Below, piece after piece: positions 58,050-64,000 of a stretch of 64,000 bases of DNA. Position numbers and translations under genes: made by a program. Each line of letters starts with the position of its first letter. Within the stretch, counting starts at the first letter, position 1. The DNA comes from Pelmatolapia mariae (Eukaryota > Chordata > Actinopteri > Cichliformes > Cichlidae): NCBI RefSeq assembly GCF_036321145.2, contig NC_086246.1, positions 30,494,001 through 30,558,000 of the forward strand, given 5' to 3'. Below the pieces are notes generated by a model. The model made no database searches. It worked only from the letters and a program-made list of their open reading frames with translations, and was not told the DNA's origin.

Positions 58050-58860
58050 GTCATCATTATTATTAGTGTAGGGTCTTTACCTTACAATAAAAACCACCTT
58101 GAGGTGACTATAGTTGTGATTTAGTGCTACATAACTAAAATAGAATTACATCAGGTCAGTTTCTGTTAGTTTGTCTCTGATAAGAATGTTTAAACATGTA
58201 AGTGTCAGTGTTTGTATTTAAACATCACATTTGGTTCAGCCGGTTTCATTCGGATCATGTCTGCATGTCAGCAGGGGTAATAGGAGAGGTGGAGTGATTT
58301 AAATATCACCTGCTGTCCTCATAGACTTTACCACAATCCGGACTTCTTACTGTAGCAGGACAGGTGGGAGGGGCTTAGCAGGAACAGCGGTCTATGTCAT
58401 TTAAGTACACCCTTCAAGGTTAAGTTTCTGAACAATAGACTTTCATGTGAAAAGTAAAGCTTCCACCTTTTCCCCGTTCCTTCCCTTTCAGAGTCTTCTT
58501 TGAGTTTTTTTCTAAATTACACTCTCACAGAGATGCAGTAACATTTCTATCCTTTCTTTCCTTTTTCCTTTGCATCAAATTTGCCCTTTGATTTCCCTCA
58601 AACTAACATGGCCAGTAGGCACAGCTTAACCAAAAAAAAGCCTCATCTGAGCTCTGAATAATACAGACATGTGCACATGAACAAGATCAGGTTGTTTTGT
58701 TTTTTGCTGTCACGCTGTGTCTCTGCACAAATAGAAAACACAAAACAAACATCAGTGTTTACACTGAAAGCACCGTGGCTGGTTCAACTGGTTTTATTCA
58801 GACTATGTCTGATGTCATGTTGAGGGAAGCTGGTAGAAGGATTTAAATCACCTACTGTGC
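57712..58860. repeat. Local tandem duplication, unit about 640 bp
   Basis: 57712-57955 and 58357-58690 share ACAGGTGGGAGGGGC, then AAGTTTCTGAACA and CTCTGAATAATACAGA. 58255-58300 and 58795-58845 share a later part. Each half contains the GC-rich promoter-like element of the putative first exon, but only the first half has the exon itself. Confidence 0.65.
57956..58050. repeat. (TTA)n microsatellite
   Basis: About 30 TTA/ATT units with one GC interruption, followed at 58070-58130 by a short repeat tail (CCACCTTGAGGTGACTATAG) common in fish genomes. Confidence 0.95.
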
Positions 58861-61459
58861 TCAATCTAATCAAAGACAAGTTGTTGGATTTTAAGCATTC
58901 AGTAATGATTCTGGATGAAAATCAGAGATGGTAATATCATCAAGAAGTGTAAAATCGCACTGAATCTAAAAATGTGTGGTTAATGTCTTCTCCAGTCTGG
59001 TTTATTTTGTCTTACAGTAACCTGGTTACAGCAGGATGATAATGTTATTTTAAATGCATCAACACCCCCGAGTCATATTAACTGTCCTTGAAGCATATGC
59101 TGAGGAGGGGGGTTGGCAGCAATCCTCCACTTGAGCTAAACCATAGACCCAGACACAGTTTTAGTTTATTTGAAAGCCTGACCCTTGTTCCTATCAGGCA
59201 AACCCCCAAAACATCTGATCCTCCACTGTTATATTCTTCAATACCATGTGCCAACACAGTGAAGCTACCTAAACTTTAAAGCCACTGAGGTCAATTATCT
59301 CATCAATGCTGTTACAGTGGTGTGAAAAAAGTGTCTGCCCCCCTCCTTATTTCCCCTTACTGTACTTCCTGTATTTGCTTTTGTTGATCATGTCCCAGAT
59401 ACATCTGACCAATGAGTGCACTGAACATTCTCACATGGTTTGTGGTTTGTTTTCTTGCTTTTGTGTGCCACCTTCAGCATAATAGTTCACCAGGACACCA
59501 TCTGGTGGGCAGGGTATCTTACTCACCACCAACTCACTTTGGGGATTTGGGTTTGTAGAATGAGTCTAGACTCAGAATAGCGATGGGAAGCCTTAAGATG
59601 AGGCTGCTGCTGTCTTTATGAAAGAAGACAACCTGGGTTAGTTAAGGTAAGCCCCTCCTCCACCCCCACCCCCACTGTTAACCTTGGTGGTGGCGTGCAG
59701 TGTTGTCTTGTTCTCAGCTACCCCCTCAAATATTCTGCATGGAGCAAAATAAAAATAAATAATTAATAAAAAATACCAGACTGCGATAAATGCTGTTTGT
59801 TTCATGAATACTGATACTCAAAGGAAGGGACCACTTATATGTGATAATCCAAATGTATTGTATTTATATACCCACGTGCTGCACAGGCTTCACAAATATT
59901 TAAACATGTATGTGATGACAGAACAACTGGTTTGGTCAGTTTCTACTTAAAGTATGGATAACATCAGGAGCATGTCATTATCCAATACAACTGTTTGTTT
60001 TCCCTCTTTCATTTGTTATGAGTCCAGATAGGACACCAGTCTTTTTCTCAATGTACAGCACTTCTGTCTCTCTCCAACACATCTGCCTCTTTCTGTGTTC
60101 CTGTATTGTCCTTGCAGATGGGCTTTATAGTCAAAAACATCCATTAGTCCTAACACTGTGACCCCTGTTCTCCCAACACTTCATTCTTTGTCTCCTATTC
60201 TTTGCTTTTTAATTGAATTAAATTAGCAAAGTAGATAAGTATACCTCTGTGGCACCTAAAAATTCTAGCCTGTTCTGTCACAGGTGACTATCTCAAAGTC
60301 CAGACGATCAGTTCACTATTTAATATTTTAGCACAAGCAAGTGTTTCACTGGTCACTGTTAGAAGCAAACAGCAGTGCAAAGGTCATTTTACTAAATGGC
60401 CAATTAGGTCAGTGAGTGACCTGTTAACACTTACAACACTTACTATTTCTAAACTAGGATAACAGCCTTCCCCTCTTTCTGGTGTTTGTGCTATGCTAGG
60501 CTAAACATATCCCGGACCTGTCTCTAACCCTCTAACCCACACAGATAAAACTTATCCAGTCCAAAATAACTGAGGTTTTCTAGGTATCAGTTTGAACAGG
60601 AGGAACTCTTGTTTAGTCCCCTTTGAGACATCATATATAAGCATCTACTGTCTATACTTGAACAGCATTTCTGATTAAAGGAAACTGAAAAGGTTCCAAC
60701 ATGTGTGATTGTTCAAATAACACTCAAAAGTAATATAAAGCATACAGTAATCAGACAGGGCAGGCATGAAGGACAGCCTCCTCCTCTATCAGACACTGTT
60801 TGTGAAATCAAGAAGTTCAAATTTGTATCTTTACCAATAAGTTTTAGTTCCTGTTGGAGAAGAGTTCATGATGCAGTATTTTTGAGATGAGTTCAGCTGC
60901 TGACCATCAACTGACTATTTTCTGCTATTTCTGTTAAAGCTAAGCTGCACAACTAGCTGATGTTAGTGAGGGAAACGAGAAAAACAAGATTGCTTCCATT
61001 AACTTCTCATAGAGTTCATAATGTCAGTGCTATTGTATACAGAGAGTTGTAGTTACTGACAGTGACCACTAGAGGGCACTGATTCTGATACTTTCATGGT
61101 ATTAACAGTCCAGTGCTAACAGTCTGAATATAAATCTATATCAGTGTGGTTGAAAACAGTTATCAGTACAATTATTTGAAAAAGAAAAAAAAAACAATAT
61201 TAAAACAGGTGTGATATATAAATACAATTTAATTGACTTATTGTTATAAATATCTTTTAATTAACACAAAAAAATGCTTACTTACAAACAAGATAAAAAC
61301 ATGGAAAATGGGAACAGCTCTCCTACTTACAGGTCTGTAGGTGATGTTTACTCAACATGAGACCAAGGTTAACATCAGGGTTATACATGTAACCAGTTAT
61401 ATATCACAGAAAGTAAATGAAGGAACGTTCTACATATTAAATGAGAGCCTGACATGAAT
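58861..61459. other. No gene seen; one Tc1-like end fragment
   Basis: Unique-looking AT-rich sequence. Near 59313-59345 a stretch CAGTGGTGTGAAAAAAGTGT resembles the end of a Tc1/mariner-type MITE with no partner end. No exon with splice borders and no recognisable domain. Confidence 0.5.
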
Positions 61460-61860
61460 ATCAAAATCAGAATCAGAATACTTTATTGATCCCTACGGGA
61501 AATTATTTTTCGTTACAGTGCTCCATTATAAACAAACATTAACAACGACAGACAATACACTAACTAAGAATAGCACAATATATACAGGCATATATATACA
61601 TAAAAGTCACTTATTAATAAATAGCTGAAAAAGAACATGTGCAAGAAGAGTGTAGCTGTTGCAGTAAACAGTGTGTTAAGTGGATGAGTTGTACAGAGAG
61701 ATTGCCACAGGCAGGAATGATTTCCTGTGTCGTTCAATGGTGCTTTTCGGTAATCTCAGTCTTTCACTGAACGTGCTCCTGTGACTGACCAGCATGTCAT
61801 GGAGTGGGTGGGAGGTGTTATCCAACATTGTCTTTATCTTGGACAACATCTAAGATATGA
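61460..61860 (-). mobile_element. LINE 3'-end fragment
   Basis: On the minus strand one frame reads MLDNTSHPLHDMLVSHRSTF and then RLPKSTIERHRKSFLPVAIS, the end of a LINE open frame that I recognise from fish. It finishes in the tail TCAGAATACTTTATTGATCC (plus-strand reading). 5' truncated at about 61860. Confidence 0.7.
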
Positions 61861-62155
61861 GAATATTGTTCATCTTTTTACCAGCAGTGAGTATCAAGAG
61901 ATCATATTTTTCTTTCAGAGTTAAAGAAAATGCTGGTTTCATTGGAGCTTCAGTGAATGTTGATCATAATCTAAACTCAGAGTAAAGAGAAATTTTCTCT
62001 TCTGATGAAACAGGAAAGTCTCACTATAATCTGACATTTGGTCAAATTCTGATACTAACAAAATAACAATAAAACTAGAAAACTGTACAGGAACAAAATA
62101 ACTGATTCTGAAAACGTGTTTCTGAGTGAAAGAGACAGACATGTATAGGCTAACA
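61861..62155. other. No gene seen
   Basis: AT-rich spacer between repeat fragments. Confidence 0.45.
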
Positions 62156-62240
62156 GGGCTCTAGACTAACTTTTTGCCATGGGCGCACCAGTGCGCCTAA
62201 CTTTTTAAAGTTTGGTGCGCCTAACTTTTTAAAGTTAGGC
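62156..62240. mobile_element. hAT-like end fragment
   Basis: It starts CAGGGCTCTAGACTAACTTT and carries repeated GCGCCTAACTTTTTAAAGTT units, an end type known from fish hAT-like repeats. No second end was found. Confidence 0.5.
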
Positions 62241-62628
62241 GTATGGAATTGCAGTCCATACAGACAATATTCATTTCTAAATTATTAACTAACAATCTGT
62301 GCTTAAAGTGCTTTGTCAATATTGTAGAAAATGTTAAACTTAATCATCATCTTGGCTCCTCTGACGACCTGTTTGCTGCTGCCTGCTGCTGAAAGGCAGT
62401 GGGGAGAGGGGACACTTGGGCAGTGCATTTATCACAGCATATAATGTGTTTTCTGGATACACTGTGCTTTTTCAGCATTCAAAGATTGATGGCACCGTGT
62501 CAGAGCTGGCTATGAATTTCAGACGGATCAGGCCTTAACTTAACACAAAAGTTATCAATAGTTCTTTTCATCTTTTCTTATTACCCACAGCTACATCCAC
62601 TTCTGTTGGGCCTAGGCTGCTCACTAGG

Positions 62629-63026
62629 GCTGGGTATCATCACTGATTTCTATAATCCATTCGATTCCATTTGATTCGATTCAATTTAGCCTCAGACAGT
62701 CAGAAATATTGTAATTCTGATCATTTATCAGTACTGATACATGTGAAACAGAACTGTGAACATCACAGCAGATGCCTTCGTGTGAAAGTAACTGAGAATA
62801 AAACACAGAAAAACATGAAGGAGATTTTTCTGGTCTGGCTGTTTATAGCAGATAACCTTAAAAATATTCTGCAATATTCTGTGATTTTGGATAATTTTAA
62901 AAAGTTTAAATTTCTTCAATATTTAACAGCAGAAACTAGGCTTTGGGTGGGTAATAAGCGAATGAATAATGCAGAAAACAGAGATTTGAGACGGGAAACT
63001 GTTCTTGAAGTACAGAGAGAGAGACA

Positions 63027-63088
<62 letters not shown>

Positions 63089-63093
63089 GAGAC

Positions 63094-63124
<31 letters not shown>

Positions 63125-63134
63125 GAGAGACAGA

Positions 63135-63209
<75 letters not shown>

Positions 63210-63345
63210 CGAGAGAGAGAGACAGAGAGACAGCGAGAGAGAGAGAGAGAGACAGCGAGAGAGAGAGACAGAGAGACAGAGAGAGAGACAGAGAGAGACA
63301 GCGAGAGAGAGAGACAGAGAGAGAGAGACAGCGAGAGAGAGAGAC

Positions 63346-63378
<33 letters not shown>

Positions 63379-63384
63379 CAGAGA

Positions 63385-63416
<32 letters not shown>

Positions 63417-63555
63417 CAGCGAGAGAGAGAGACAGAGAGAGAGAGACAGCGAGAGAGAGAGAGCGAGAGAGAGAGACAGAGAGAGAGACAGAGAGACAGC
63501 GAGAGAGAGAGAGAGACAGCGAGAGAGAGAGAGAGACAGCGAGAGAGAGAGAGAG

Positions 63556-63592
<37 letters not shown>

Positions 63593-64000
63593 TGTGCATG
63601 AAGTCTGATTTTTATCGTGGTGGAAGCAAAACAGCAAAACTCAGAGGGAATTCATGACGACATTGAGCAAATATGAAGCGTAGTTTGCTGCTTCTTTTGC
63701 TGCTGGCTCGGTGAATTTTGGTTGGAGAGAGAGACAAAACCTGCAGCTCAGAATCAGCGCAAAAAGACGTAAACTCAGAGCGGACCCGACGCATCAGAAT
63801 CGGTGAGCTCCGACAGCGTGTCCGTCTACGTGCCATCGGGTGAGAAAGCCGAGAAAGAGAAAGTCGGGTCCGCTTTGTGTTTACGTCTTTGTGTGGAATC
63901 CGTGTGCCTGCTCTCATTTACTGTTTGGTGGTTGTTGAAATAGTTTTGTGAGCTTTAATCTGAGAATCTGGCGTTTCTGGCAAAACACATTTATATTTAA
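62629..64000. mobile_element. Possible hAT-like element, left end only
   Basis: TAGGGCTGGGTATCATCACT at 62629 looks like a left terminus, followed by GATTCGATTC-type subterminal sequence. The right end would be outside the window. The interior contains the GA-rich microsatellite and a GC-richer end with no recognised gene. Extent is uncertain. Confidence 0.4.
63012..63590. repeat. (GA)n microsatellite with periodic GACAGA interruptions
   Basis: About 580 bp of GA dinucleotides interrupted by AC or AGC at irregular multiples of two bases. The long RE-rich and LS-rich frames on both strands are products of this repeat. Confidence 0.97.

Noticed and set aside
62671..63657. 328-codon frame rich in Arg/Glu, and Leu/Ser-rich frames on the other strand
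   Set aside because: Produced entirely by the GA microsatellite; no conserved domain or splice context.

Overview
The window looks like a teleost nuclear genome. It has intron-containing immune genes of the fish-expanded NLRC3-like (NLR-C) family, very high transposon content, and AT-rich introns. Repeat families of the kind seen in percomorph fish suggest a cichlid-like genome, but the sequence alone does not fix the species.

Two NLR genes lie in tandem on the minus strand. Gene A (exons 10617 down to 1190) is cut by the left edge of the window. Its visible part runs from the start exon through two short N-terminal repeat exons, a linker, a helical exon and an intact FISNA-NACHT exon to one LRR exon. 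Gene B (exons 43241 down to 28989) is complete in the window. Its eleven coding exons join in consistent phase to give about 1152 residues: start exon, three N-terminal repeat exons, linker, helical exon, FISNA-NACHT, two LRR exons, a short linker and a C-terminal PRY-SPRY (B30.2). An orphan start exon at 16873-16949 is the relic of a third copy. The proteins are expected to be cytosolic pattern-recognition or regulatory receptors: NACHT for nucleotide-driven oligomerisation, LRR and B30.2 for ligand binding.

A and B are products of one segmental duplication. Similarity runs beyond the exons into the 5' flank (about 10.6-15.9 kb against 43.2-55.9 kb). It includes a paired small ORF (11774-12016 and 44038-44259) and a putative noncoding first exon with a GTAAGT donor (14114, 49753, and a third copy at 57607). 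Comparing the two blocks shows which transposons arrived after the duplication.

Transposons fill much of the rest. There is a decayed autonomous hAT (4175-7350) and its deletion derivative (7371-8414) inside intron 4 of gene A. Six non-autonomous hAT-like elements each carry a perfect 8-bp target duplication (8972-9866, 18007-19229, 20780-22599, 32444-33263, 39825-40525, 51855-52875). A CACTA-like element lies at 44496-47348. Two copies of one L1/Tx1-like LINE are at 23563-28461 (ORF2 with two stops) and 51055-53355 (15-bp target duplication). Smaller LINE, Penelope-like and MITE fragments are scattered between them. The right end (56-64 kb) holds no recognisable gene, only repeats, microsatellites and a duplicated fragment of the 5' flank.
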